Positions 22,270-33,640 of a stretch of DNA of 64,000 nucleotides are shown piece after piece (position 1 is the stretch's first letter; each line of letters starts with the position of its first letter). Source of the DNA: Zygaena filipendulae. Taxonomy: Eukaryota; Arthropoda; Insecta; Lepidoptera; Zygaenidae. Under the pieces are notes generated by a model, which did no database searches, was not told where the DNA came from, and saw nothing but the letters and a program-made list of their open reading frames with translations. The position numbers and the translations under genes were made by a program. Location of the stretch: NCBI GenBank assembly GCA_907165275.2, contig OU015650.1, positions 4,494,001 through 4,558,000 of the forward strand. Direction: 5' to 3'.

Positions 22270-22440
22270 CTATCAAACGGGCCGGTGGGCTATTAGGTAG
22301 AAGTAAGTAGATGCCTAATTCTTAATACGTCTAATCGGCCGTTATTAATCATTATTTAATTTGGAGTCGACCGGCATCACCGTCGATCCGTGCCGATTAG
22401 CGATTGCACAATGGCGGACGGATTACGCAGTACGCTCGAC
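22270..22440. promoter_or_regulatory. Candidate intronic enhancer (TAATCG/GGATTA words)
   Basis: CTAATCGGCCG, TTAATCATT, GTCGATCCGTGCCGATTAG and GGATTA (22420-22425) in a CpG-rich island of 170 bp within AT-rich intron. Inference from motif density. Confidence 0.25.
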
Positions 22441-24048
22441 AAACCAAGATTTATCTTTTTGTCAATGCGTATACAATATACATGGGTAGCGATAACATGT
22501 GAATTTAATTTCGCGGACAATTAACTTATTTTTGTTTTTATTAGCGGACAGATAAGTACTTTGAAAAAGTTGAAACTACATTTGAATTCTGGATTATACA
22601 AATATGTTGTATTAGTTATACCTTCTTCCCTTTTTTTGAAAAGATAAGTCACTCTATAAATCATATAGAAGGTTTTATTCTAAACTATGTTGGGCTAAAA
22701 ATTACCTTTACACGACACTTTGTATAATAGGATTTGACATTTTGGAATTCATTTTGGCATTCGCTTTGTAGGCTGACTCTACAAAATACGATTAAGCTGG
22801 TTTTATATAGATAAGCCGATTTATATTTTTTGTGTGTCACATTATAGTTAATTTATTTTGTTCAAGAAACGCCCTTGTGTGTAAGATGTAGCAAAATATA
22901 TTTATAAGTATTTTAGTTGCAAATGACTAATAAAGTAATAATTTCTATATAAATTAGAAAAAAATATTCTAAAATAAAAACCTTTAAGCATGCCCAAAAT
23001 ACATTTTCAGCTGTGAATTGCAAAAAATAATGACAGTACTTGTATAATTTTAAGGGGCTGTGTCAAAAAATTATAACAGATTGCGAGAGAAACTGACATG
23101 CGCATACGCGCGTAATGAAATTATATTTACCTATCAATTATTATAAGCATTGTGTGATAGACACAGAGGCTAATTTGATTATTATCTATCGCAAATATTT
23201 TTCGAAATCATCTTGTAGCTTTAATCACAATTTCAATTATACGCTCAATAAACAAGTACGTAGGTTTGTAATTTTTTTTTTACTTAGCCTCTTAATGATT
23301 TCTATTCGATTGCAAATCGTTGGAATCTGACCGCGAAATGAATGATGTGAAATTTCGTTGAGGTTATTATGTACTTAATAATATAAATTAGGTAATAAAT
23401 AAGTTGCTATTGCCGGAGGAGGTAATCCACATACGTATAGTCAGGCAGTAGCGATATGTGTTATACGATGTAGTTGTGTTTTATCTCTGGGTGACACGAC
23501 GGCTTATCCGGACCCCGGATGATCCGGCTCAGGGCGTAAACCTCGCGTCTCTATGTTCATACGTAGTCGCGTATTATATACACAATATAAGTTATAAAGA
23601 TATTTTATTGTATCAATTTCGTTTATATTTTATGTACTACCTATAGCCGTGACTGTGCTCACGTGGTATTTAAAAGTACTCTAGCACCAGTGCCACGTCT
23701 ATATAATAGTAGATATTTTACCTAAATTAAACAGATTGAAGTCCCTCTACATGATTTTCTTATATTTTCAATATTTGTAGCCTCAGCTCAAATTCTATTA
23801 TCTGTGGTTATACCTAGATCTGGAACTTTTGGCGGGATTTGAGCAGAAACAGCGGCAGTTTTATTTCTTTGTTTTACAAATTAGATAGTTTATCGTGATT
23901 AATATTGTGTGAATGTAGTGGATTTTGCATAATAGTGATCTATTAGTGATGAACAGTGTGCGGAAACAGTGAAATTAAGTCCACCTTTTTGCACGATAAA
24001 GTGCAATAAAGTTCTTTATATAAATAAAAATAAATAAACAAAGTTAAA
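22441..24048. other. AT-rich intron apart from the site cluster at 23495-23545
   Basis: No repeat-family copies and no frame with protein character. Confidence 0.4.
23495..23545. promoter_or_regulatory. Cluster of ATCCGG sites
   Basis: TTATCC (23504-23509), GGATGATCCGG (23517-23527) and the word ATCCGGCTCAGG, which returns with one change at 24305 (ATCCGGCTCGGG). Shared 12-mers between two nearby non-repetitive islands are unusual. Confidence 0.3.
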
Positions 24049-24321
24049 ATGGACGTTCGCCGTGAGGTTGTAGTCTTGTTATATAACTTCCCACAGAGCG
24101 TCCCATCAATGTTTAACTGTGAAGAGTTGCTACCAAAAGTTCCGGTGAAGAAGCTTTACCAAAAAAAAATATATATGATTTTTGATGGTGCCTGTACACT
24201 GTACAGTGTACACTCTATGCATGTAGCTATATCGTACAATCCAAGCTACGTATATTGTAGCGGGCGACCTCTCTCGAATACAATCCTGATCCGCCGGTCG
24301 CGTAATCCGGCTCGGGACTGA
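24049..24321 (+). other. Unrecognised plus-strand open frame with leader-like upstream sequence
   Basis: ATG in a strong context (AAAATGG) after about 200 bp of leader-like AT-rich DNA. The first 40 codons (MDVRREVVVLLYNFPQSVPS..) look coding; after A9 at about 24160 the frame runs into a regulatory-looking island. It may be a 3'-truncated retroposed cDNA. Confidence 0.15.
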
Positions 24322-24330
24322 TCCGCGTTC
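24275..24330. promoter_or_regulatory. Homotypic TAATCC-like cluster
   Basis: CAATCC 24281, TGATCC 24287, TAATCC 24303 and TGATCC 24319, all on one strand, with 16-bp steps between the last three. This is the target type of lysine-50 homeodomains (Dve, Otd, Ptx1, Gsc). Confidence 0.35.
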
Positions 24331-25009
24331 CTTCACATGTGTGCTCATCCCCCTGTGTGTTTATACCTTTGGCTGTAGTACAAAGCAGGAGATTTAGATA
24401 CGTTTCGGTACATAACAAATATATCATCATAATATATGAATAGATTCCTTGATAAAAGTAAACCTAAATGAACTTAAAACTTATTTCAGATATTTATTTT
24501 CAATAGGTACGTATTAGGAGTAGATACACTTTATTTCACCACAAAGAACATCACATTATTTTTGCATTCAAGTGCTTTCTTCCTATTGGAATTATCTAAA
24601 ACTCTTCGTATTGATGGAAATTTCCATATAGGTACACAAACTAATGTCAATCACGTGTGGTTTGCGCTATCTATATGTTGACTGGCAGAGATTAACATTA
24701 AGGCAATAAATTCCTTGCAAAGTGTTGTGCAATCATCTGTCATTACAAGATTAAGGTTTTTCACAAAATATATTTATATCCCCGTGTACTTATTTATGAT
24801 TTATTTATAGCTACTGGTGTGCTTTTGTGAAACCTTACTGTCCAGAATCACACCTTCAGTTTTCTCCTTTTTGAAGTCGGTTAAAAACTGGTACCTAATT
24901 GACACATGAGTCATGCACATGAAGGAACCAACATCTTTGGTTCCCGCCAATATTAAAAACTCTGTAGTAAGTTATCAAAGAGAAAACGTATTCTTTATCA
25001 AGTTATTCA

Positions 25010-25120
25010 AGTAAATCCGGATAGTCGTAATCCCGCCGGAGATGTACGTATACCTATCAGCCATATCCCGGGCTGTGGGCAGCGGCTGCCGCCTAATCTC
25101 AGCTCATCCGGATATAGAGC
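25010..25120. promoter_or_regulatory. Cluster of TAATCC/ATCCGG sites
   Basis: AAATCCGG (25013), TAATCCCG (25028), ATATCCCGGG (about 25064), CTAATCTC (about 25093) and TCATCCGGATA (about 25105) within 100 bp, followed by repeated CTCTA.. words. AT-rich sequence borders it on both sides. Confidence 0.3.
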
Positions 25121-26214
25121 TGTACTTAGCTCTATGTATGCTCTACGTGAGCTCTACTTGCTTCTACATCTCGCTAGCGTCTTAACAGCCGTTACAGTAG
25201 TGAAACTAACGTCAACCGTTATAAAATAATTACATTAGAACACCGCCTTCCTACTAGATTATTATTTTCCCTATGCACCCCATGGTTGTCTGGAAGAGAT
25301 CGCTCTGAGCGATAAAACCACCGATTGTGACATTCTGTAGTAAAATTGTTTATTTTAAGTGGTGTTCAATAAATAGTTCATTAATATTATTATTTATTTC
25401 CTTTCAAAAATAAATCTATATAGAGTGCTTCAAGTGTTATCATCATAATTTGTATTTGTATTTGTGTTTGTTTTTACAAGAATGAAATTTCGGGGAACAG
25501 ATAGTTATATTAAAAGTTCGCGAGGGATAAAAAATTAGTCAGTCAGAATATGTTTTGCAATCCGCTAACACCAGATAGGTAATAAAGACATTTCAAAAAT
25601 ATTGTAGACGCAATACAGTTATGATTATGTTTCATTAATTATATTCATGAGATTTTCTACCTATATTATTAAAAATCTTTATTTTCAAGTGGTATGTTAA
25701 AACTTAATGCAAGTAGTAGTCTCTCAGTCACGTGCAGCTAAGTATAATGCGGGGCAACGGGCGGGGGGTGCGGTCCCCCGCTCATCCATCACAATGAGAT
25801 AATCTTCCAACTTCAGCCCAATTCAAACATACGCTACTCAACACAAACGAATACACGAGCAAAAAAATATCAGATTATCTCTAAAATGTCTTATCGTGTG
25901 AGATATAGAGCGCTTAATTGCTTGATTCTTTAATTCTACTACCGATTAATGACACAACAAATTTTAATCTTCGATTACATTAAGTGGACGTCCTCTTTTA
26001 GTTTTGATATGTGTGTGCAATATCACAAAGCAAATCCTTTTGAATATTCTTTTGTGTTCGACTCCAATTTTATTTTAGTTACTGACACACTTGCATACAG
26101 ACAATCGTATATTTATTATGTTGTCCGTGTCGGATAGGTACGTTTGTGTATGTCAGAGTTAATCCGTCGGCAACAACAAAGAGGCGCGCAATCAGCTGAG
26201 TCTTTGATCGATCG

Positions 26215-26340
26215 ATAAAAAATCGAGCCGAGCCGAGTCGAGCCCCGCCGCTATACTAAATATAATCGCGGCCACATACCGGTACCGGATGATCCGAACC
26301 ATTTGTCAAGATTAGGCTTACGGCGCGAGCGCATGCGGAT
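26215..26340. promoter_or_regulatory. CpG-rich block with CCGGATGATCCG
   Basis: (GAGCC)n-like GAGCCGAGCCGAGTCGAGCC (26224-26243) followed by ACCGGATGATCCGAACC (26284-26300). CCGGATGATCCG occurs also at 23516-23527. Confidence 0.25.
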
Positions 26341-26999
26341 TTTTTGGTCACCGTCTCTGTGGATGGAACTCTGGGAAATCGTTCTTATCGGCAATCGGTT
26401 TTGATTAAATCTAAAGATAAAAATTCGGTATTCGAACTCATTACTAAGTAGGTATCTTTGATTGTTTTTTTTTTGTTGCATTTTTAATTGTTTATGTGCC
26501 ACGATTTAAATTGTAGTCAAGTCTTATGATTTAATATCTTTTGTCTTAAACACCATAAAAACCGTACAAGTGAACGACAAAGGCCGCTTTACCCCCGTCT
26601 AATCGCAAGGGGCCCCGTCTGTCTGGGCTTAGGGGCGGTGCCCTTAACAAAATCTTAATTCCTACAAAGGGTTAGGAACATTATCTTCCTACACTTGCAA
26701 GAAATAACCCTTTAATTCGGGCCGGTTGCTCTATGAAATATTGCTGGTGGATTTATGAGTATGGGAGCTTAAAATGTGAATATACGATAATAATGATAAC
26801 GTCTCAGCGGGCTTGTTGTTGTGTTCTTCGGATAATCACTAATATTGCACTATTAAGACTAAACAAGGAAATATAATGTCAAAAACTAAATAGTCACACA
26901 AAGCCCAATACAAAACGAACCCACAACAAGTGATTGCATCAAATCAATTAGTAACATGAGGAGTTACATATTTAAGACGTTATTAAAATACTGGCTATT

Positions 27000-27062
27000 G
27001 ATTTCGGTTTCACCCCCACCAAGTTCGGGATTCCTCCGGGAACACATTGCCGTTATAAAAAG
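27000..27062 (-). mobile_element. Family A terminal fragment (degraded)
   Basis: GGTTTCACCCCCACCAAGTT and CGGGATTCCTCCGGGAAC correspond to the family end read backwards. Confidence 0.35.
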
Positions 27063-27094
27063 TATTATATACCTGCACAGCACTTTGACTCTAC

Positions 27095-27235
27095 CTAAAT
27101 GAATGAATGAACGAATGAAAATTATTTATTGTGGAAATAACCTTTATGCAAAAATACGTACAAGAAAAACAAAACAATGGCTCCGATGGGGAGTTTTGTT
27201 ACAATAAAGCGGCGGCTTCCATTTTAAGTGGAGTA
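27095..27235 (-). mobile_element. LINE 3' fragment with (TTCA)n tail
   Basis: (AATG)3 ACGAATGAAAATTATTTATT-GTGG read backwards is a retroposon tail; the CAAAACAATGGCTCCGATGG-GGAG block follows it. No ORF. Confidence 0.3.
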
Positions 27236-27667
27236 TAGTGATACACGCTAAGTTTGATCCGAATCTGTTCAGTTGTTCAAACGTTCAGCGTCATCAATCC
27301 GTAGGTGAGGTTGATATTGTAAGGGTTGTCACTTCTGTTATGAAGACAATGACAGCTGTTAGTGTCCACGCGGCGCCGCGCCGTGATGTTCGTAATCCTT
27401 TGACTCGCTACACTCGCATAAATTTAGCTTCAATCGCTTATTCAAAGCCTATTAATCGCGGATTGAGTGTGGATTGCAGACGCGGACGCCATTGCAATAT
27501 TGTATACATAGTAATATGTACCTATATTTATATTTAGGGATGACTCACTTTTTTTAAATTAAAATTAGGTAGATATACTATTTCATTGAGGAGATTTTAG
27601 TTTAAAAAATAAATTAGAGATTATGTTCAAATCACATTTGAATGTATTTATAAAATTATATATATAC

Positions 27668-27885
27668 CAGCTGTGCCCCGCGGTTTCATCCGCGGTAATT
27701 TCGGAGTTCCCGCGGGAATTACGGGATAAAAAGTACCCTATGTTCTTCTCTGTACCCCTGACAACGTGCATACCGAATTTCATTCAAATCCATTCAGCTG
27801 TTTTTGCGTGATTGAGTAACAAACATCCAAACATCCGAACATCCAAACATCCACACTTCACTTTTATAATATTAGTAGGATTTCA
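27668..27885 (-). mobile_element. Family A dispersed repeat with (CATCCAAA)n
   Basis: Nearly full copy: AGCTGTGCCCCGCGGTTTCA.., a body with CCCTATGTTCTTCTC, then four CATCCAAA-type units and ATAATATTAGTAGGA. It shows an octanucleotide form of the same internal microsatellite. Confidence 0.75.
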
Positions 27886-30447
27886 TGAAAAAATATTACA
27901 ATATTCCGGTTTCACGAGTACCTACCTATAGTTAATTTATCAAAATTATGGTATATATATATATATCTATTGTACCTTCTGTGACAACCCTAAAAATATC
28001 GGATAAAGTACATTTACACATGATGGACTTGAACCACTGCGGGTTTACCTCCTGAGATCTGATAAGATTCAAATAAGGGATTAGAGAGGAACACGGTGAG
28101 GATTTGCTCGCGACGTCCGCAAGTGTGAAAGAGATGCACGACGGGATTATCTCCGGAGTCCGGACCGACTCCACTGAGTGGTCGCCAGTAGGTACGTATA
28201 ATAATAATCGCACGTGAAAATAAAACACGGGAACTTCCAGTATTTGTCTTGGTCATAAACGTATTTAAAAAGAACTTATCACCTACCTACTCCTAATTGA
28301 AAAATCGTACCCATTTAGTAGCATATTGTTTCCAAACCCTGAAATTTTCGTCTGCAATATGAAAGTGTGTGTATGTCTGCTCATTTGCCATTTTACATAT
28401 CGTAATAAGTAAATATATTTTTATTTTATATCTGTTAAAATTGTCATTACCAGTATAAACATATTACCTATTATATTTTTAGCAAAACTTTTAAACCTTC
28501 ATAAAAGATTTTTTTTTTCACTTAATTATGATAGTAATAATCTATATAACTATTTGAAAATGAATATCTATTTCCCTTGGTCACAGCATCACGCGTGAAC
28601 GGTTGGACCAATTTTGCTTATAATTCTGTTTTTGTTGTGTTTATTGTAAGGAGAAGAAATACAACCCGCATATCTAGCGTAGATTATTTTATCTACATTA
28701 GAAATAAAGACAGAGAAAGAGAGAGAAATCATTTAAGAACTAATTCTTAAAGATATTCTAATATGTTTCATAATTTAATTTCTAACATAGGTAGGTACAC
28801 TAGCCGTATTTTTTATTATTAGTATTTTTTAACTAAAGTATGTACTATTTTTTTTTTAAACGTTTATTACGACTCTCTGAATACTAGCCCTTAAAGCCAT
28901 AGTATTTTATAATCCTGAGTTGTCATATTCCCCTCCCAAAAAAACGAACTCAATCACTGCTAAAGTTTACGCTTTTTATTCTTTTTTCCGTACCGCTGAG
29001 CTAATCCATCAGCTTATCTTCGGCTTGCAGTAGAAAGCTACGATAGCGCTCAGTAAAATTAAAAAGAGACTTAAATCTATTGTAATAAGGTGCGAACTAC
29101 TTTGTCACGTTTGAAACCAGGGTTCTACATGAGGCAGTCAATGAACCTTATACGCGACGTACAAAACCGCGACCTACCGTAGGGGCTGCGACGTTGGCGG
29201 CTAATGTTCTAAAATCAAGTTTATTTTTCCTCGTTCCATTATGACAGCGTGTTTGTTTTAAAATAATAATACTGGCTGGATCGTAATTAAAAAACTGGTC
29301 AAACCTTTTTCTATTTTAAAATTTTGACAGACAGTCTTCGTTTAGTTTTCTAATTTCTTAGTTTCCTACTTAGGTAATTTTTTGGGAGTTTTATTTCGCT
29401 TCAAAAACTTGGTCATGCATAATAATAAAAAAATTATTAACTACTATATATGGTATGATAATTATACTGAACTAAGATTAATAAAATTATATCAACCCTA
29501 TCGATTTCGGTACTAAAAATTTTTTTAAAATCCCTTGGATCATCTCAATTAGTATACATGCGGGACTGCAATTCACGGTCGTGTGCGCAACAAACGATTA
29601 TAGTTAATCTTTTTAACTACACTTCTATTGTCAACAAAAAAACAGATAAAGTAGAAAATGTGCATTTTAAATTTTGAAAGCTTAATCCACTTCTCAAAAT
29701 AAAAAAAAAAGCAAATTGTGTTTTAAATTAGATACGAAAAATTTATGGTATAGTATACGTTCCATTTCTAACCAATTAATTTTAATAAATAAAAGCGATT
29801 CCCTGTCTGATTTATTTTATATTGGAGTTTCCTAGGGAATTCTGTAATTCACGAAACTCGCGTGAAAATAAGCTTTGTAACCTATATTTGTCTACTGCGC
29901 ATGTATACGTATGCTATACAATATACATGACATGTCATGTCAAGATTTCAATATCTCCCCTAGCCAAAGACACCCTTAAATAACTAAGGTACATGATATT
30001 ACCTATATGTTGAATAAATATACCGCATGAAATATCACAGTAATTGTGATATATTATGTTATCTTTTCGTATTGAGCCATACGTTCAGTTTTTGTTTACG
30101 TGTACAAACTCCTTTTGATGTATCATGTCTGCTATCATGTGACTTATCCAATAACATTAATGCTGTGCTGTATTTGTTGATATTCCCAATAACGCTATGT
30201 TCGTATCTATTAGGCAGATTAATTGACTGTGTACAATATTTTTGATGGAATGAAAACAAAATGTTTGGATATTTTTATTGGAGGGTATAATTATTATTAT
30301 TATTTATTTGGAGTAACATATAACTTATTAATTTATAGAGAAACTGTTCTAATTTGTATTCACTTATGACTAATAGAGACACACGCTGGTCTTGTCGTGG
30401 TAATCATATAGATATAATATTATCTACATATATGTACATCACGTTTT
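27886..30447. other. Mostly AT-rich intron, nothing recognised outside the repeat at 28565
   Basis: A GC-richer spot at 28080-28185 contains CGGGATTATCTCCGGAGTCC; 29100-29210 is also less AT-rich. No frame of interest. Confidence 0.4.
28565..28680 (+). mobile_element. Dispersed repeat fragment shared with 31785-31880
   Basis: CCTTGGTCACAGCATCACGC, then GTGAACGGTTGGACCAATTT and AAGGAGAAGAA recur at 31797-31876 with few changes. Confidence 0.5.
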
Positions 30448-30642
30448 TCAGTCTTTATCTTCACCTCTCCATTTGCCCATAATACCCAAGTCTCCCGACA
30501 ATGCGTGCGATATCGTCTGTCTATCTCGTGGACTGTCTTCCAACACATCGAAATTCCTTGGTCTCTCTTGGATTCCGTTGCTCTCGAGTTCATCTTTCGA
30601 CGCCCATTTGACCTCAAGCATTAGTTTAGCCCCGCTTTCAAC
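30448..30642 (-). other. Unrecognised minus-strand open frame (64 codons, stop-terminated)
   Basis: Reading down from 30642 after a TACATAG| that could be an acceptor, a frame VESGAKLMLEVKWASKDELE.. ..SGDLGIMGKWRGEDKD ends in TGA. The composition is like a soluble charged protein. The upstream pyrimidine tract is missing (it is purine-rich), and on the plus strand the same spot looks like a donor (TAT|GTAAGT). I do not recognise the sequence; it may be a gene fragment carried by a transposon. Confidence 0.2.
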
Positions 30643-30837
30643 CTATGTAAGTTTATTTCCTTCCTTCTTTCTGTCAATTTCCAAAAAGTCTTGTATCAGG
30701 CCTAATTGAGCATAGACTAATAAGTACTAGCACAGATAGAAAATGCCTAAATCGTTATTAGTGCAACGAGGGAGGGTATCCCCTGTATGTGTGTGCGTTG
30801 ATTATGAAAAACGAGTTCTGCCGGCCCCACTCGCGCC

Positions 30838-30905
30838 CACTTAAGCCGGATTTCAATAGAGTATAATCTCTCCCTAATGAATCTCGTATCCGGATAAACG
30901 ATTGC
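30838..30905. promoter_or_regulatory. Cluster of TAAGCC/TAATCT/ATCCGGAT sites
   Basis: TAAGCCGGATTT, TATAATCTCTCCCTAATGAA and TATCCGGATAAACG: variant K50 sites plus a palindromic ATCCGGAT. Confidence 0.25.
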
Positions 30906-31179
30906 CCCTATACATAGAGAGATTCATCGTTGTATGTTATTACGACGTAGTACTACAAACGAGTAGGATTTATAATGGGAAAGAAGATTAGCAATCTCCG
31001 TAAAATCATTATTATATTTATCGTCAATTTTCATATTGAATTGTTCTTGCCTAAAATCAAGAACGTCATTTATGTGGATTAGGATTATCGTATTTAGTAA
31101 GCGGCATTATCTTATAGGTGTTGTTTAATAAAATGGTACATTTGATTGTGACCAATAAATTGTAACGGCCAAATCACAC

Positions 31180-31420
31180 TGGGCTAATCTCATTGGCGGG
31201 CATTAGAGCGGCTTTGTGCGGACAGATCGCGCTCGCACGTCGAAATTACCTAGCAATTGGTAGCCGAGCCGAATCGCCTGCGGGCTCAGCTTGAATCGGC
31301 TGCAGACACTTTTATTGCCCCGGCGAAATCCCGCTGACCCGGGCTCGAGCCGATCCCAGGCTTCGTTTTATCCCGGTCCCGTTTAATCCCGGATTTGGCG
31401 TCGCTTAATCCGAACCCGTG
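31180..31420. promoter_or_regulatory. Candidate enhancer with five ATCC sites including two TAATCC
   Basis: AAATCC 31326, GATCCC 31352, TTATCC 31368, TAATCC 31384 and TAATCC 31406, all in the same orientation, the last two 22 bp (two helical turns) apart, in an island with much higher GC than its surroundings. Confidence 0.35.
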
Positions 31421-31618
31421 TAGGATATCTCGTCGACACAGGCGCTCGCCCGCACTCATGTGTACGCTCTCATATCTACTTATATTGATTTTGGATTTCA
31501 TCATCCCGCACACCTTCATAATATCCTACTTGTATCAACTTTATTTATCACAATAAATGTTTTAATTTCGCTACATATTGCGTATTTTTAATAAATTTTC
31601 CGTTCGAAGCTTATCTCA

Positions 31619-31700
31619 ATATAGCTAAGTCTAGTAGGTATATAGTAAGCCCGAGTACGTCAGGTTGCAAGTTCGATTCCCACATCAGGTTAAATTTATG
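31619..31700 (+). repeat. tRNA-like remnant with B box
   Basis: TCTAGTAGGTATATAGTAAG could be a decayed A-box region and CAAGTTCGATTCCCACATC is a clear B box. A similar B box stands alone at 44461-44472 (GATTCGATTCCTAC). Likely SINE heads. Confidence 0.35.
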
Positions 31701-31779
31701 TGATGACCGTTTTTGTTAGAGTGGCTTTTTTAGGGATGTATTACAGTAAAAACGTTAGGTATATAATATGTAGGTATAA

Positions 31780-32055
31780 AAGTGAATCGCTATTTTCCTT
31801 GGTCACGGTATCACGCGTGAACGGCTGGACCAATTTCGCTAATTCTTTTTGTTGTGTTTGTTATTGCAAGGAGAAGAAGAATAAAATAAGTTTGGAGTTC
31901 CTGTGGAAATTCCGAAAATCACGTGGGTGTATCTCCGAAACAGTGGGACCGATTTTGACGGGACTTGCACAGCTGATGTTATATGGAGTAAATTGGGCAA
32001 TTTTGGAGTTCCTGCGAGAATTACGAAACAGAACCGCGGGGCACAGCCAGTTTAA
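31780..32055 (+). mobile_element. Family A-like repeat variant
   Basis: CCTTGGTCACGGTATCACGC, GTGAACGGCTGGACCAATTT, two GGAGTTCCTGYG.. modules and the end ACCGCGGGGCACAGCCAGT. It shares the terminal domain with family A and its front part with 28565-28680. The ORF covering it (148 codons) has no protein features. Confidence 0.55.
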
Positions 32056-32084
32056 ATATAATATCAGCTATTTAATACAACTCA

Positions 32085-32147
32085 TAATACAAGCTCTGCT
32101 TAGTTTGAGGCCAGATAGCGCTGTGTGGGAGGATTATTATTATTAAT
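32085..32147 (+). mobile_element. LINE 3' end fragment
   Basis: CAAGCTCTGCTTAGTTTGAG-GCCAGATAGCGC, then GTGTGGGAGGA and (TTA)4. It directly follows the family A-like copy. This is a familiar lepidopteran non-LTR 3' end from memory, not verified. Confidence 0.35.
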
Positions 32148-33184
32148 TTACTTTCCAATTTGTATAATAATTAAGTCAAGTGCACCAAAAGCAAATCAAT
32201 ACCTAGATATTACTCGCATTAAAACGTCACAGGATTAACTTTTTGTGAAATGTATCGCTTTCGGATACATTGGTACACAATGATATAAAATTGTATGCGA
32301 AAAATGAGCAGATTAATTTGTATTTTTGATACGTTTTTCATTGGACGGTGCGTTATGCGAAAAATTGGGAGTACCTACGTGGCAGGAAAATGAATCGTGT
32401 GGGATAGGTGTTATTTGGGGAACTATTATAAAAATTAAATCAATCAAATTTGTTTAAGCTTTAAAAAAAATATACCAATCGCATTTAGGTACTAGACTGA
32501 TATTAATTTAAATTAAATATAATGTTACCATCCCTAAGTACCAGTAGGTATGTTAGTAAGTGCTTATAACAAACGAATAAAATGTCAATGTTCGATTTTT
32601 CTAAATATTTCTCTAAGTCGCAGGTATATGATGTACATTACCTAACTGAAATTCTAATTGCGATTAAGGTAAGGTAATGCAGTTCGTTTTAGCTTTTGAA
32701 TCAAGTTCAATTTTCCAAAATTGATAATTATATTTCACATTTAGAGCTTAAAAGTTAAAATGCTGGCAAAGCTACGAGAATTTCATTTGAATGAGGATTA
32801 TAGTTTCAAGTGCATTTAGGGTACTTCTCGCGGTTAAATTAAAACTGGACAGTACCACAGCCGATCCCAAATAACGCTAACACTTTAGTCACAGCGACAT
32901 CATAATTATCGTTTAGTGCTTTTATTTAATTTTATTTTTCAAAAGACCAGCTAGTGTGCTTAGAAAAGCTTTTTATAATTTTTTTTGTTTTTGTTACATT
33001 CCATACATAAAATATTCTGTTCTGTTACGTTGTTTTAAAAAATAAATATGGTTTCTTTATTCTCAAGAGTTTAAGAATGTTTTCTAGATCGATAGAGATT
33101 ACTCTGCAGAGTTTAATAGAGTGAGTAGGTACTACTTCAAAATCGTGTATTAGATTTAGTAGATAGAGCAGCATATCTTTATTT

Positions 33185-33378
33185 ATACAGTACAGTATAG
33201 TATAAAATGAAGTCCCTTTCGCTATCTGTTCGCGATAAACTAAAAACTACTGTACTGGACGTATTTTCATGCGTTTTTCACCAGTGAGTGATTCATAAGG
33301 AAGGTATACATTACCTATGTATACATAAATCCTGAAGTCCGAATTTACCGCGGATGAAACCGCGGGGGATACCTAGTA
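33185..33378 (+). mobile_element. Family B dispersed repeat
   Basis: TATAAAATGAAGTCCCTTTC, CGCGATAAACTAAAAACTAC, GTGATTCATAAGGAAGG and the end GAAACCGCGGGGGATACC-TAGT. Confidence 0.6.
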
Positions 33379-33569
33379 ATTGTAATAAATAGAACTGGTA
33401 CAATAATTCGTAGCACATATAAATAAACAATAATACTTGGGGACAATCACATACATCGGTACTATGGGCGCTTGTACTACGGGTATCAAAGACAACTAAC
33501 ATAATGCGTACGTGTTTATAAATTACAATTATGTACTTGAGGGTGAACACAAATGTTCACTAAGTAAAT

Positions 33570-33640
33570 GTTTAACCTGAAACGGAGATCGAACTCTTGC
33601 CTTCAGGATCGCTTACCACTAGACCAACGATGCTGTCACC
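33570..33640 (-). repeat. tRNA-like remnant (SINE head or tRNA pseudogene)
   Basis: On the minus strand GCATCGTTGGTCTAGTGGT resembles the 5' half of a tRNA with A box, and AGAGTTCGATCTCC is a B box; but the anticodon arm is largely missing and the acceptor ends do not pair. Not a functional tRNA. Confidence 0.4.

Larger units (their letters stand above)
24331..27094. other. Intron with several CpG-richer islands
   Basis: Besides the clusters at 25010 and 26215, GGGCGGGGGGTGCGG at about 25758 is a GC-box-like word and 26575-26660 is GC-rich. The rest shows nothing. Confidence 0.35.

Noticed and set aside
31700..32146. 148-codon plus-strand frame
   Set aside because: Runs through a dispersed repeat copy and a LINE tail; no protein character.
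33570..33640. Possible tRNA gene on the minus strand
   Set aside because: A and B boxes are present, but no complete cloverleaf or anticodon arm; a SINE head or pseudogene fits better.
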